A DNA stretch of 64,000 bases from an uncultured Thermomicrobiales bacterium (GCA_902806335.1 CADCWG010000068.1:40058-104057); one strand, 5' to 3'. Positions 19,157 through 27,981 are shown, counted from the stretch's first letter. The notes: generated by a model not told the origin, from the letters alone. Numbers and translations are program-made.

Positions 19157-19801
19157 CTGTCGCCTCCGCCGTCCGTGTTCGCCGTTCGATCTCAGCCACC
19201 GATCGTGGCAACCGGCCGATTATGCGCCGCACGGTGCCCGTACCGCCACTTGACAGGGGAAGCCGACGCCATCCGAAGGCGGGCCTGGGGCCGATCCCGC
19301 CCCGGTCCTGGCGCGGCGTGTCGCCGATCGGGCACGGGGATTGGGGGTACGCCGGCCGCCGGCAACGGCCGGTCGCGGCGAGAGGGAACGGATCACGGCG
19401 CCGGTCGTCACACAAGAGCACGAGGGGCTGGAGGGGCCGAGCGATGCCACGGCCCCCGCCGAGTCCAACGCCGACGGTCGCTGGCTCCACGTGAGCCCGG
19501 GTCGTCGGGGCAGCGGCGACCGTCCAGGACGGCGGGACAGACGGTCTCGCAAGACGGCTGGACAGACGGTCTCGCGATCGGTGAGACCTGCCCCCAACCA
19601 GAAGGCTGGACCATGCCGCTGAACTGCCTGGGGGCGGAGTCCAGGAAGCGGCCCATCGCGTGCACCGATGCCGGACGCGGAGTCGCGTAGCGGCGCTTCC
19701 ATGAGGCGAAGTGGACCGTCTGCTGCCTCTGTCGTCCGCTCTCGCGAGTCGGCGGGTGGCCCTGGGACGCTGCCGGATTGCCGCATGGGACCCGCCGGAC
19801 C
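19157..19801. other. Gap between transporter and SGNH esterase genes
   Basis: No convincing gene on either strand; open frames here are Arg/Pro/Ser-rich. The only clear structure is a 25-base tandem direct repeat at 19531-19580. Confidence 0.5.
19531..19580. repeat. Two tandem 25-base repeats containing AGACGGTCT
   Basis: GGCGGGACAGACGGTCTCGC and GGCTGGACAGACGGTCTCGC follow one another at a 25-base period. Each holds the odd-symmetric palindrome AGAC-G-GTCT. Repeated palindromes at roughly two and a half helical turns suggest protein-binding sites, but no adjacent promoter or regulator gene is evident. Confidence 0.5.
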
Positions 19802-21010
19802 CTAGGCGCCCGTCGTGTAGGGCGCCGCGTGGCCGCTGGTGGCCGCTGCCGGCGGTACCTCGACGGCCAGGGTGCCCACTCCGACGTTGCCGGCCGCGTC
19901 GGTGGCACGGACCTCGACGGCGCGCGGGCCGGGCGGGAGGGCCAGGGTGTCCCAGAGTGCGACGTACTCCCCGGTCGACGCCACGAAGGTAAGCCGTCCA
20001 ATCGGCTGGCCATCGACCCACAGGGCCGCGGCGACCACGCCGACCCGGTCGCCGATCCGGGCGGCCACCGTTGGCGTCTGCCGCGGCAGCACTCCGGCGA
20101 CGGGCCGGAGGATCTCGACCATTGGCGGCTCGCGGTCGTAGCCAAGCGCCCGCCAGGTCAGGTCGGCGAGCAGGCGGTGGCCGGCGTCGGTCGGGTGGAT
20201 GTCGGCCGGCGCCCAGGTCAGCTCGTCCTGGCGGCCCGCGAAGGCGGCCTGGACCTCGACGGCCAGTGCGCCGGCCGCCGCGGCCTGCTCGGCGAGCGCC
20301 GTGTTGAGCCGCGCGACCCACCACTCGTCGGTGCCCGGAAGGGTCGGGTCGCCGCCGGTCAGGTCGTAGTAGGTGGTGACCACGAGGTCAGACTGCCGGC
20401 CATCGGGCGCGGGCAGGAGCGCGCCACGGAGGGCCTCGAGTGTCCGCGCGACGTTGGTCGCCACCCCGGCGATCACCCCCTCGCGCGCGGCCGGATCGCT
20501 CCCCGCCCGGAGGATGTCGTTCCCGCCGATCGTCAGCGTGACCGGACTGACCCGACGGCCAACCCCCTGAGCGTCGGCGATCGCGCGCAGCGCCCGATCG
20601 AGCTGCCCGCCCGAGACGAGGGAGTCGCTCGACTCGCCGGGGACGGCGAGGTTGACGAGCGCGACGGGGTGCCCGGCCTGCCGTCCCAGGTACCCGTGGA
20701 GCAGGGCCGGGTAGCCGTCCTCACCTGGAGTCCCCGCGCCGATCCCGGCCGCGACCGAGTCGCCGAGCGCCAGATAGACGTCGCCCGGCGCCGGTGGGTC
20801 GGACGCCGTCCCGGGGGCGGTGGCGGGGGACGCGACCGGGGAGGCTGGGGGCACCTGGCTCATCGTGCCCGACGAACTTCCGGTCGGCCCCGGCGAAGGG
20901 CGGAGCGTGGCGACGGTTGTCGCGATCACGCCGAGGACCAGGGCCGTCCGGACCGTTCGCAGTGCTGAGCGCCGTCGGCCCTGGCTGGCCACCCACCTGA
21001 CGCCCATCAT
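19802..21010 (-). CDS. Exported SGNH/GDSL-family hydrolase with C-terminal Ig-like domain
   Basis: 402 residues. After a basic N-terminus is a hydrophobic signal/anchor (TALVLGVIATTVATL), then a Ser/Pro-rich linker. The hydrolase domain shows block I YLALGDSVAAG (nucleophile Ser), block III TLTIGGNDIL, and block V DIHPTDAGH (catalytic Asp and His). From about residue 290 the sequence MVEILRPVAGVLPRQTPTVAARIGD...VEVRATDAAGNVGVGTL is a typical bacterial Ig-like module. Probably a cell-surface esterase or lipase; substrate unknown. Its ATG overlaps the stop of the upstream HIT gene as ATGA, so the two are translationally coupled. Confidence 0.87.
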   Translation of the reverse strand: MMGVRWVASQGRRRSALRTVRTALVLGVIATTVATLRPSPGPTGSSSGTMSQVPPASPVASPATAPGTASDPPAPGDVYLALGDSVAAGIGAGTPGEDGYPALLHGYLGRQAGHPVALVNLAVPGESSDSLVSGGQLDRALRAIADAQGVGRRVSPVTLTIGGNDILRAGSDPAAREGVIAGVATNVARTLEALRGALLPAPDGRQSDLVVTTYYDLTGGDPTLPGTDEWWVARLNTALAEQAAAAGALAVEVQAAFAGRQDELTWAPADIHPTDAGHRLLADLTWRALGYDREPPMVEILRPVAGVLPRQTPTVAARIGDRVGVVAAALWVDGQPIGRLTFVASTGEYVALWDTLALPPGPRAVEVRATDAAGNVGVGTLAVEVPPAAATSGHAAPYTTGA

Positions 21011-22047
21011 GACGCCGCCGGGTCGTCGCCGAGGTGTGCCAGGGCGCCATCGAGCGCCGCGCGATCGGCGACCGGAAGGTCCCGGGCAGCGGCTTCGACG
21101 GCAACGAAGGTTGGGGCGAGGTCGGCGGCCTCGTTCGATCCCACTGGTTCGGCACGGCCGTTCGAGGCACGGAACGCGAGGGCCACCGGCGCCAACACGT
21201 CGCTTCCGCTCGCCGCCATGCTGGCGCGCTGTGGATCCGCATGCGGCGGCGGTGTGGCGCGGTCGGGACTCGCCCAGCCCACGAGGTCGCCGCCACCGAC
21301 GCGGGCGGCGGCCCGGACCGCCGCCCGCCAGATCGGCTCGTCGACGCCCGCGGTGGCCGACGGCAGCCGCGGGCGGTCACCGTCTCTGAGGACGGCGACG
21401 TGCCGGGCCGCCGCGTCGAGCACCACCGCGACGACGGGGGTGGCCGCCGGCGCCGCGAGATCCGCCGGGCGCGCCGTTGGCGCTCCCCGCCCCAGTTCCC
21501 GAGCGAGTTCGGCCCGCACCTTGGCGTAGGTCGCCGGCAGCAGTTCGGGCAGGACCATCGTGTCGGCGAGGATCGGCATGAAGTTGGCGTCGCCCTCCCA
21601 GCGCGGCACCACGTGCTGGTGCTGGTGCGCGGCGATCCCGGCCCCGGCGACCGCGCCGACGTTGAGCCCGACGTTGAAGCCGGCGCAGCCGAGTGTCCGG
21701 CGGAGGGCACGGAGGGTCGGCGGCAGCAGCGCGGCGATCTCGGCCAGCGCCGCCGGGTCGGCCTCCTCGGGGCCTGGGACGTGGTCGTTCGGCACCAGCA
21801 TCAGGTGGCCGGAGTTGTAGGGGAAGAGGTTGAGCATCGCGAAGGCGCGGTCGCCACGGTAGAGGAGCAGGGCGCGGACGTCGCCGTCGCCGGCCAGGTG
21901 GTCGCAGAAGATGCAGCCACCGGGGGAGGTCCCGCCGACGTAGCGCATCCGCCACGGCGCCCAGAGTCGACCCTGGTCTCCCCGGGCCGGCGTCTCCTCG
22001 GGGGCGGGGGACAGGGACTGGGGGAGGACGGGAGGGGCCGGTTCCAT
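21007..22047 (-). CDS. HIT-family hydrolase/nucleotidyl-transferase with long C-terminal extension
   Basis: 346 residues. The N-terminal ~190 are a HIT domain of the Ap4A-phosphorylase-like branch: LWAPWRMRYVG, a Cys pair in GCIFCDHLAG, PYNSGHLMLVPNDHV, and the histidine triad GIAAHQHQHVVPRW. The C-terminal ~140 residues are Ala-rich and unassigned. The start is the ATG at 22047; the track frame extends into promoter DNA. A TACTAT box lies only six bases before the ATG, suggesting a leaderless transcript. Activity on dinucleoside polyphosphates or nucleoside monophosphate derivatives is by family. Confidence 0.87.
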   Translation of the reverse strand: MEPAPPVLPQSLSPAPEETPARGDQGRLWAPWRMRYVGGTSPGGCIFCDHLAGDGDVRALLLYRGDRAFAMLNLFPYNSGHLMLVPNDHVPGPEEADPAALAEIAALLPPTLRALRRTLGCAGFNVGLNVGAVAGAGIAAHQHQHVVPRWEGDANFMPILADTMVLPELLPATYAKVRAELARELGRGAPTARPADLAAPAATPVVAVVLDAAARHVAVLRDGDRPRLPSATAGVDEPIWRAAVRAAARVGGGDLVGWASPDRATPPPHADPQRASMAASGSDVLAPVALAFRASNGRAEPVGSNEAADLAPTFVAVEAAARDLPVADRAALDGALAHLGDDPAAS

Positions 22048-22053
22048 GGCGCG

Positions 22054-22059
22054 ATAGTA
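22054..22059 (-). promoter_or_regulatory. -10 box for a leaderless HIT transcript
   Basis: Reverse-strand TACTAT ends six bases before the ATG, which would put transcription start at or next to the start codon. It overlaps a 13-base tandem repeat. Confidence 0.45.
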
Positions 22060-22095
22060 GCACCGCCGGGTAGCACCGCCGGGTGGCACCGCCGC
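22057..22095. repeat. Three tandem 13-base repeats GTAGCACCGCCGG
   Basis: Two exact copies and a third with two changes lie in tandem just upstream of the HIT gene, overlapping its presumed -10 box. Confidence 0.6.
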
Positions 22096-22300
22096 CTCCC
22101 CGGGCTTTGTCCTGGCTTCGGCGAGATCGGTCGGGCCAGGCGGCGCGCCGCCGTGTTGACGAGGCCCGTGCCCGCCCAAACGTTGGCGCGGTACTATGGT
22201 GGGCGGCAATTCACCCAGAGAGGTGCGACGGGGTACCACGGCCACCTGGTGGCTCGGGGCGATGGGTCTCGACCATGGCGGCGCGGGGTAGGAGCGGGAC

Positions 22301-23809
22301 GTGCAGTCGACGCGGACGTTGGGAAAGGTCGCCGCGCGGCCGTCGCGGGTCGCTTTTCGCGGCGCGCCCCGCTGGGTCTCCCCGGCGCTCACGCTGGGGA
22401 GCGTGACGTCGGACGCGCTCCTGATCTGGCTCGCGACCTGGCTGGCCTACCTCGTCCGCTACAAGGCCGAGGTCGGCGGGCCGATCCACTCGCTGGTCGA
22501 TCGCCCCTTCGAGACGTTCTACCCCGCCGGCGGCGTCTTCGTGGGGTTGGCGCTGGCGGTGTTCCTCGTCCGCGGGCTCTACGCCCTGCCGAGGTGGGTG
22601 GGCTACCTCGACGAGGCCTCGATGCTGGTCGGGGGGCTCACCACGTCGATGGCCGGCGTGATCCTCGGGGCCTACTTCTTCGGGTTCTTCCCGTCGCGGC
22701 TGCTCTTCGTCTACGCCTGGGCCTTCGCGGGCGGCCTGCTGCTCGCCAAGCGGGGCGGCGTGGTCTGGGCCCGGCACCGGCTCTGGCGGCGGGGGATCGG
22801 CGTCCAGCGCGTCCTCGTCGCCGGTGGGGGGGAGACCGGACGCCGGCTGATGCAGGCGCTGGCAAGCCAGGCGTCGCTTGGCTCTCGGATGGTGGGCTAC
22901 CTCGACGACAGGGCCGGCGAGCCTTCGCGTCCGGTGGCGACCGAGCGGCGGGTGCTCCGGGCCGAGCGCCTTGGGACGCTGGCCGACCTGCCCGAGGTGG
23001 TGCGGTCCGCCCCGATCGACGAGGTCATGATCGCGCTGCCGGCGGAAGACGCCGCCCAGGTCCGCGGGCTCGTCGAGCAGTGTCGGTCGGCGGGGGTGCC
23101 GTTCAAGGTCGTCCCCGACCTCTTCCAGCTCTCGCTGGACCGGGTCGACCTTGGCCAGGTCGCCGGTGTCCCCCTGATCGGCTTCCACGACGCGACGATC
23201 GGGGGCTGGCGCTTCGCGGCGAAGCGGACGGCCGACGTCCTGGTCGCGCTGACGGTGCTCGCGGTCGGGGCGCTCCCGATGGCCCTGATCGCCCTCGCGA
23301 TCCGCCGCGACACGCCCGGCCCCGTGCTGGTCCGCCAGGAGCGGGTGGGCCGCAACGGCGCCCCGTTCACGGTGACCAAGTTTCGGACGATGGTCCTCGA
23401 CGCCGAGGCCAGGCGAGCGGCCATCATCGCCGCCACCGAGGGCGCCGACCCGCGCCTCTTCAAGCGCCGCGATGACCCCAGGTTGACCGCGACGGGACGC
23501 TGGCTGCGTCGCTGGAGTCTCGACGAGCTGCCCCAGTTCTTCGAGGTCCTCCGCGGTGAGATGAGCGTGGTCGGACCGCGGCCGCCCCTCCCCGAGGAGG
23601 TTGCCCACTACGAGGAGTGGCACCGCCAGCGGCTGCTCGTCACCCCCGGGCTGACCGGACTGTGGCAGGTCAACGGGCGGAGCGGCCTGACCTTCGACGA
23701 GATGGTCCGGCTCGACCTGTTCTACGCCGAGCACTGGTCGCCGTGGCTCGACGTGAAGATCGTCCTGCGAACCCTGCCCGCGGTCCTCACCGGTCGCGGC
23801 GCCTGCTAG
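22301..23809 (+). CDS. Exopolysaccharide priming glycosyltransferase (polyprenyl-phosphate glycosylphosphotransferase)
   Basis: 502 residues of the WbaP/CpsE-type family, which transfer a sugar phosphate to undecaprenyl phosphate to begin surface-polysaccharide repeat units. The N-terminal half has about four membrane helices and a Rossmann-like segment (RVLVAGGGETGRRLMQAL). The C-terminal catalytic domain has a membrane segment after KRTADVLVAL, then RQERVGRNGAPFTVTKFRTM, RWSLDELPQFFEVLRGEMSVVGPRPPLPEE and a final DLFYAEHWSPWLDVKIVLRT. The GTG start follows AGGAGCGGGAC. Wzz-like and BY-kinase-like genes follow, supporting a polysaccharide role, though other glycosyltransferases and a flippase are absent here. 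Confidence 0.92.
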   Translation: MQSTRTLGKVAARPSRVAFRGAPRWVSPALTLGSVTSDALLIWLATWLAYLVRYKAEVGGPIHSLVDRPFETFYPAGGVFVGLALAVFLVRGLYALPRWVGYLDEASMLVGGLTTSMAGVILGAYFFGFFPSRLLFVYAWAFAGGLLLAKRGGVVWARHRLWRRGIGVQRVLVAGGGETGRRLMQALASQASLGSRMVGYLDDRAGEPSRPVATERRVLRAERLGTLADLPEVVRSAPIDEVMIALPAEDAAQVRGLVEQCRSAGVPFKVVPDLFQLSLDRVDLGQVAGVPLIGFHDATIGGWRFAAKRTADVLVALTVLAVGALPMALIALAIRRDTPGPVLVRQERVGRNGAPFTVTKFRTMVLDAEARRAAIIAATEGADPRLFKRRDDPRLTATGRWLRRWSLDELPQFFEVLRGEMSVVGPRPPLPEEVAHYEEWHRQRLLVTPGLTGLWQVNGRSGLTFDEMVRLDLFYAEHWSPWLDVKIVLRTLPAVLTGRGAC

Positions 23810-24056
23810 TCCCAGCCATCGCGGGACAGGCGAGCCCGTGGGGTCCCTCGACGCGCACCGGGGAACCGTGCGCCGGGGCCGAGACGTACTACCGGTGCTA
23901 CCCCGGACAGGGGTGCACGTCGACAACTGTTGCCCGGGGAGCGCGCCGGGCGTGGAGATCGGTCCCGATGCACGACGCGCGAACCACGCTGATCTCCTGG
24001 GCCGGTGGCTGCCACCACGGCCGCGCGGTTGCCCCTAACCCGGGAGGGGCAGGCTG

Positions 24057-24761
24057 ATGGAGCTCAAGCGTGTCCTGGCGGTCCTGATGCGGCGCTGGTG
24101 GCTCGTCTTCGGCTTGCCGCTGGCGGTGCTCGTCGGGACGGTCCTGCTGTCGTCCAGCCAGCCCTACGTCGGGACGTTTCGCGCCTCGGTCCTGATCCCC
24201 ACCGACACCGAAGAGACGGGCAACGCCGAGCGGCCCGAGCTGATGGTGATGGACGACTTCGCCCAGATCGTCAGCTCTGAGTCGTTCGCCGCCAACGTCG
24301 CCAGCCGGCTCCAGCCGGGAACGCCCGGGAGCGACCTCTCGGTGGGTGAGATCCAGCGCTCCCTGTCCGCCGACCGGCGGGGGCGGATCGGGACGGTCAA
24401 CGTGACCCGGGACGACCGCGCGGAGGCGCTCGCGATCGCGCTCGCCGCGAACGCGGTGCTGCCCGATGTCGTCAACCGCTACATGGTCGCGCAGGGCGAG
24501 CCGCGGGCGACGGTGCAGACCATCGACCAACCGTCGGTGGCCCGCCTCAACGCCGACAGCCAGACCGTGATCCTGGTGGTCCAGACGCTGGTCGCGCTCG
24601 CGGTCGGGGCGGGATTGGCGGCCCTGGCGGCGGCCCTCGACGAGAAGCTCTACGCCGAGGACGAGGTGAGCGCGGCCCTGGGCCTGCCGGTGCTGGCCGA
24701 CGTCCGTGCCCCGCGCTGGGGTCGCGCGGGCCGCGGCTGGCTCCGGGGGCAGCGCGCGTGA
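24057..24761 (+). CDS. Wzz/YveK-type polysaccharide chain-length regulator
   Basis: 234 residues with the co-polymerase layout. A basic start MELKRVLAVLMRRWWLV leads into a first membrane helix (~residues 15-33). An extracytoplasmic region of about 135 residues follows, then a second helix (VILVVQTLVALAVGAGLAALAAAL, ~172-195) and a cytoplasmic tail with EDEVSAALGLPVLADVRAPRW, the usual link to the cognate tyrosine kinase. The next gene overlaps by four bases (GTGA) and encodes the kinase-like partner. Likely controls polymer length in the pathway begun by the upstream transferase. Confidence 0.82.
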   Translation: MELKRVLAVLMRRWWLVFGLPLAVLVGTVLLSSSQPYVGTFRASVLIPTDTEETGNAERPELMVMDDFAQIVSSESFAANVASRLQPGTPGSDLSVGEIQRSLSADRRGRIGTVNVTRDDRAEALAIALAANAVLPDVVNRYMVAQGEPRATVQTIDQPSVARLNADSQTVILVVQTLVALAVGAGLAALAAALDEKLYAEDEVSAALGLPVLADVRAPRWGRAGRGWLRGQRA

Positions 24762-25498
24762 CGGTGCCGACGACCTCCGACCCGCGCCGCGCCTATCCGG
24801 CGTCGGTCGGCCGCCTCAGCGGCGAGCGCACCGACTGGGACGCCGCCCACGAGGGGGACCTCGTCGACCGGCTCGTCACCGAGCGCTACCGGGCCCTCCG
24901 CGCCGCCATCGAGGCGATCGGCCGGGTGCCGCGGGCGCCCGGCGGGCCGGACGATGGCGCTCCGGTCGGTGAGGTCCACAGCCTGCTGGTCGTCGGCGTC
25001 GACCTCCCCGTGGCGATGGTTGGGTTGCGGCTGGCGACCGCCTTCGCCCAGGCGGGGCAGGAGACGCTTCTCGTTGACGCCGACCTTCGGGCGGCGCGGG
25101 AGCGGTCGCTGGCACCGGCGGCCGGGGCGGCGAGCGGACTCGCCGATTGGCTGCGCGCCGAGGACCGTGACCTGCCCTGTCCGGCCTACCCGACGGGGTC
25201 GCCCCACCTGGCGCTGGTTCCCGCCGGGCGACCGGTCGAGGCCGGCTTCGACACGGTGCGGGACGACCGGTGGTCGGCGCTGCTGCGGGGGGCGCGGGCG
25301 GAGCGGGACCGGGTCGTCGTCGTCGCCGCGCCGCTGGCCGCCGTCGCCGACGCCCTGCTCCTGGCGCGGCACGTGGACGGCGCGCTCCTCGCGGTCGCGC
25401 CCGGCAAGACCACGAGTTCGGCGGCGGTCCGCGCCCGTGACGCCCTGCGCGCCGCCGGCGGGCGCATCGTCGGCGTGGTGCTCGACGACGGACGCTGA
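24758..25498 (+). CDS. BY-kinase/ParA-like ATPase homologue lacking the P-loop
   Basis: 246 residues, coupled to the Wzz-like gene. It keeps family landmarks: LVTERYRALRAAIEAI (oligomerisation helix), ETLLVDADLRAARERSLAP (Walker A' strand and following segment), GLADWLRAEDRDLPC, LALVPAGR, and a C-terminal RDALRAAGGRIVGVVLDDG. Where Wzc/CapB proteins have a phosphate loop of the GEGKST type, this one has VVGVDLPVAMVGLRLATAF, with no Lys or Gly-Lys-Ser/Thr. It also lacks a tyrosine-rich tail. It is therefore probably not an active kinase but a degenerate partner. Confidence 0.75.
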   Translation: MTVPTTSDPRRAYPASVGRLSGERTDWDAAHEGDLVDRLVTERYRALRAAIEAIGRVPRAPGGPDDGAPVGEVHSLLVVGVDLPVAMVGLRLATAFAQAGQETLLVDADLRAARERSLAPAAGAASGLADWLRAEDRDLPCPAYPTGSPHLALVPAGRPVEAGFDTVRDDRWSALLRGARAERDRVVVVAAPLAAVADALLLARHVDGALLAVAPGKTTSSAAVRARDALRAAGGRIVGVVLDDGR

Positions 25499-25669
25499 CG
25501 GCGGCCTAGTGGCCCCTCCATGGCGGGGTGCTATGCGGCCGGGTCCTCCCCGCTCCGTCCCGGAGGCGACCGGTCCCGCCTGCCGCGGGCGCGACAAGGA
25601 CCGTGACACCGCCTGTCGGGCGGCGATCTCGCCCGACCAGGGCAGGCGGCAGGGACCTGGCGGTCCCCG

Positions 25670-25885
25670 CTAGCCTGTGCGTCTGGCGACGGCGACGACG
25701 GTGTTGAGCAGGTAGCTGACCGTGATCGGATCGCCGGGCTTCACGTCGGCGTCGATCGCGTCGAAGGGAAGCTGGGCGCGGAGGATCTCGTCCGGCGCGT
25801 CGGCATGGCTGTAGAAGACGCGGTAGTACCGGGTGCCGTGGATGGCATACGGCTGCAGCCCTTCCAGCCGACCCTCGACCTCCAT
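25670..25885 (-). CDS. Small hypothetical protein
   Basis: 71 residues, MEVEGRLEGLQPYAIHGTRYYRVFYSHADAPDEILRAQLPFDAIDADVKPGDPITVSYLLNTVVAVARRTG. The alternating hydrophobic pattern suggests a small beta-rich (OB-like) fold. An excellent ribosome site (GGAGGAGAAG before ATG) and normal codon bias support it as real. It lies 66 bases downstream of the zinc-ribbon membrane protein gene in the same direction and is probably co-transcribed. I do not recognise a family. Confidence 0.7.
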   Translation of the reverse strand: MEVEGRLEGLQPYAIHGTRYYRVFYSHADAPDEILRAQLPFDAIDADVKPGDPITVSYLLNTVVAVARRTG

Positions 25886-25951
25886 CTTCTCCTCCGTCCG
25901 TGTCGGTGGGGTAGTTCTCCGCGGGGCACCGCCGGGGACAGCCGGTCGGTG

Positions 25952-26653
25952 CTAGGCGGGGTGGCCTTCCCTGGCGCCGCCGGCTGGACGGGCCGACGCG
26001 GCGTCGTCCTCGTCTTCCTCTGCCTCGGCGAGCCGCTCGTCCCGATTCCGGGCGTAGAGGTAGACGCCGATGGTGAGGAGCAGGAACGGGAACGCGGCGA
26101 CGCAGAACACGCCGGCGAGGATCCCGGCGTCCGGCGAGTCGGAGCGGAGCAGCAGGACCAGGCCGAGCGTCGTCGCCGCGACCAGGAGCGCGAACGCGCC
26201 GATCGCCGAGCTGGGGGTGATGCAGCCGCGGGCGTTGGTGTTGATGTCGGGAAGGCGGCGCGCCGCCACGGGGTCGACCACGTGGGACTGGGCGAGGGCC
26301 TCGACGTCCTGGAGGCGGATGTATCCCAGGCGGCCCCGCTCGAGACGGACGCGAACGTAGTCCGCCGGCGCGTCCGGGTCCTCGACGATCTCGAGCTCGG
26401 TGCCGGACGGCACGATCTCGACGAGGCGGGAGGCCGCGTCGGGCTGCTCGTGGACGCGCAGCCCCTCACTGGCGTGGAAGGCGTCGACGAGGGTCGAGCC
26501 GCAGGCGGCGCAGTAGTGGCTGCTCGCCGGGTTGAGCGCCCCGCAGAACCCGCAGTAGATCAGCGCCGACCGCCCCCGAGCGGTGGGACCGTCGCTGGGG
26601 GCCGGTGGCGCCGGCGCGGCGGCCGGATCGGGGGTGGGGCGGTTCGGGTCCAA
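25952..26653 (-). CDS. Zinc-ribbon, SH3-like, two-helix membrane protein
   Basis: 233 residues. A Pro/Ala-rich start is followed by the zinc ribbon YCGFCGALNPASSHYCAACGSTL (~33-55). An SH3-like segment (LRVHEQPDAASRLVEIVPSGTELEIVED...VRLERGRLGYIRLQDVEAL, ~65-125) follows, then two membrane helices (IGAFALLVAATTLGLVLLL and GILAGVFCVAAFPFLLLTIGVYLYA). The tail is acidic. The helices lie after both soluble modules. Function is unknown; the layout suggests an envelope sensor or scaffold. It diverges from another zinc-ribbon protein. Confidence 0.75.
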   Translation of the reverse strand: MDPNRPTPDPAAAPAPPAPSDGPTARGRSALIYCGFCGALNPASSHYCAACGSTLVDAFHASEGLRVHEQPDAASRLVEIVPSGTELEIVEDPDAPADYVRVRLERGRLGYIRLQDVEALAQSHVVDPVAARRLPDINTNARGCITPSSAIGAFALLVAATTLGLVLLLRSDSPDAGILAGVFCVAAFPFLLLTIGVYLYARNRDERLAEAEEDEDDAASARPAGGAREGHPA

Positions 26654-26889
26654 AGGCCGGTGGCTCCGTCGGCGAGCGCTGAGATGGTTGGGGAAGCCGG
26701 CCCCACGAGGCGCGGGGCGCGGGCGCCGTCACGCGCGAGGGCGGCGCGCCGAGGGACTCGCGAGGGGCGGACGTGGGGTGTATACCACACGGTGCCCGCG
26801 GGACCGGCGTTGGCCGGGACGAGGTCGCTGGGGGCGTGGCAGCACTGCCACACGTGGGCGGCGGTCGAGTTGGGAGAGGTGCGCTAAGG

Positions 26890-27981
26890 ATGGGCGAGCG
26901 GGAGATTGTCTGCGGCAACTGCGGCAGTCGGAACGAGCCGACCGCGACATTCTGCGCGAACTGTGGCGCCCTGCTGGCCGCGTACCAGTCGCCGGTCGGG
27001 GCGACGGCCCCCGTCGGCGAGGTGCCGCCGCCCGAGGCCGCGTCGCCGGGTCCCGCTACCGTGTCGGCGGCGACTGTCCCCCCGGTGGTCCCCCCGGTGG
27101 TCCCCCCGGTGGTGTCCCCTTCGCCCACGCCGCAGCGGTCGGCGGGCGAAGGCGACGGCGCCACGAACCGGCCCTCGGCTGGTTCCACCATGGGAGCGTC
27201 CCGCCCGACCGCGCCCGTTGCCCCGGCGTCCGCCGCCTCCGGCCGAGTGGTCCCCGGAGGGGTCTCGACCGGACCCGAGGCCGACACCACGGCGTCGAGC
27301 CGCGCTCCGTCGGTCACGCCGTCGACGCCGGAGCGACCGGCTGGGGGGTGGGCGCCCGGCGCTCCCAGCGTCGCCGACGACAAGCGTGGGGCCGCGCCGG
27401 CCACGCCGTCCGGTTCACCGGAGCCGGCCGGTGGTCGGGGTCCCGCTCGGCCGACCCCGTCCCGGGATGCTGGGGGGCAACCGGGGGAGGTCGGCCGGTA
27501 CTGGGGTCCGACGGAGTCGGCGTCACGGGGCGACGCCGATGAGGGTTCGGCGACGAGCGGCGAAGGGGGACTCCCGGCCGCGCCGTCCTCGGCCGCTCCC
27601 CGGTGGGGGGACACCGCCGGCGGACCTCAGTCCACGCCGGGAACGGCTGCCGCTTCCCCCCACCCGGCGGGAGAAGCTGCCGCTCCGCCGCCGCCGAGCT
27701 ACCCGGGATGGACGCCCGGCCGTCCTGCGTCGTCGACGTCGACGCGGGGATCCTGGGCCCGTGGCGTCACGGGTGGTCCGGGCGGTCCTGCTCCACGGAC
27801 GGTTCTTGCCGCCGGGCTCGCGCTCTTCCTCGGCTCGTGCGTGCTCAGCTTGATCGCGTCCGCCGCCGACGCGGGCGGCCTGTTCGCGCTGCTGCTGTTC
27901 TGCACCCTGCCGCTGGGTTTCCTGACGATGATCGTCGGTGGTGTCCTCTCCGTCACGCGCCGGCCGAACCGGCGTCCGTGA
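26890..27981 (+). CDS. Zinc-ribbon protein with long Pro/Ser/Thr-rich linker and C-terminal membrane helices
   Basis: 363 residues. MGEREIVCGNCGSRNEPTATFCANCGALLA is a zinc ribbon. Residues ~30-290 are a low-complexity Pro/Ala/Ser/Thr linker that includes tandem VVPPVVPPVV from repeated CCGGTGGTCCCC DNA. The end holds two hydrophobic stretches (TVLAAGLALFLGSCVLSLIASAADAGGLFALLLFCTLPLGFLTMIVGGVLSV). The start at 26890 puts the ribbon at the N-terminus; the track frame begins 39 residues earlier in the divergent promoter region. Related in plan to its divergent neighbour. Function is unknown. Confidence 0.7.
   Translation: MGEREIVCGNCGSRNEPTATFCANCGALLAAYQSPVGATAPVGEVPPPEAASPGPATVSAATVPPVVPPVVPPVVSPSPTPQRSAGEGDGATNRPSAGSTMGASRPTAPVAPASAASGRVVPGGVSTGPEADTTASSRAPSVTPSTPERPAGGWAPGAPSVADDKRGAAPATPSGSPEPAGGRGPARPTPSRDAGGQPGEVGRYWGPTESASRGDADEGSATSGEGGLPAAPSSAAPRWGDTAGGPQSTPGTAAASPHPAGEAAAPPPPSYPGWTPGRPASSTSTRGSWARGVTGGPGGPAPRTVLAAGLALFLGSCVLSLIASAADAGGLFALLLFCTLPLGFLTMIVGGVLSVTRRPNRRP

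Noticed and set aside
27061-27120. Short-period repeat that could suggest a CRISPR or minisatellite
   Set aside because: It is an in-frame GTGGTCCCCCCG repeat encoding the Pro/Val-rich linker of the zinc-ribbon protein; there are no spacers.
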